In this document: positions 14,095 through 14,161 of the stretch, one piece after another
How the letters are laid out: every line of letters begins with the position of its first letter
Position numbering within the stretch: position 1 is the stretch's first letter
NCBI GenBank assembly: GCA_900541575.1
Contig: UQKO01000061.1
Location: 1 to 14,161 of the forward strand
Length of the DNA: 14,161 nucleotides
Direction of reading: 5' to 3'
Source: an uncultured Prevotella sp.
Lineage (GTDB): Bacteria > Bacteroidota > Bacteroidia > Bacteroidales > Bacteroidaceae
The notes under the pieces: model-generated
What the model was told of the DNA's origin: nothing
Seen by the model: only the letters and a program-made list of their open reading frames with translations
The model's database searches: none
Program-made: the position numbers and the translations under genes

Positions 14095-14161
14095 GTAAAA
14101 AGAGGCTTGCTCATATCATGCATATTGAGTAGCTATTCTAAACATGAAGAACTTTATGTCT

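Overview
The window looks like chromosomal DNA of a member of the Bacteroidales, most likely Prevotellaceae (Prevotella or Alloprevotella-like). Three things suggest this. The first is gene content: DUF4230 proteins, a DUF4738-type lipoprotein, a Bacteroidetes-type AMP nucleosidase next to holA, and an orphan HsdR-N protein divergent from them. The second is promoters of the Bacteroidetes type, with a TTG-like -33 element, about 20 bp, then TAnnTTTG. The third is the lack of strong Shine-Dalgarno sequences at most starts. Genus is inferred from protein resemblance only.

Layout. Positions 1-240 hold a dense non-coding repeat block: two long palindromes, nested inverted segments, and a motif repeated every 22 bp. 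Two tandem DUF4230 genes follow on the minus strand (424-1848). A divergent lipoprotein gene (1987-2550) and a Wzx-like O-antigen/polysaccharide flippase (2752-4293) lie on the plus strand. A small PD-(D/E)xK protein of HsdR N-terminal type (4570-5025, minus) faces away from an operon of AMP nucleosidase and DNA polymerase III delta (5140-6962). That operon ends in a clear intrinsic terminator at 7000-7039.

About 1.1 kb without a recognisable gene (7040-8185) comes next. It is AT-rich, carries many TTTACA/TGTAAA hexamers, and ends in operator-like palindromes and a good promoter at 8186-8217. This promoter would give a leader of roughly 295 nt, containing a run of nine C, ahead of an XRE-family regulator (8519-9061). 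Then come an Fe-type superoxide dismutase (9346-9945), a combined terminator/promoter element (10021-10097), and a two-gene operon for a RavA-like MoxR AAA+ ATPase and its ViaA-like von Willebrand A partner (10143-13232).

The right end carries, on the minus strand, the C-terminal part of an endonuclease/exonuclease/phosphatase (EEP) family protein. The N-terminal catalytic part is missing. Its coding homology stops next to a 36-bp sequence that resembles, in inverted orientation, part of the repeat block at the left end. A dispersed repeat may therefore have disrupted this gene.

The genes form four loosely related groups: envelope and lipoprotein functions, nucleotide and replication housekeeping, stress functions (regulator, SOD, RavA/ViaA), and a probably broken secreted nuclease-like gene. 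I saw no CRISPR array, tRNA, rRNA, transposase or integrase. The most unusual material is non-coding: the left repeat block with its possible partner at the right end, and the motif-rich AT island with its operator-like sites.
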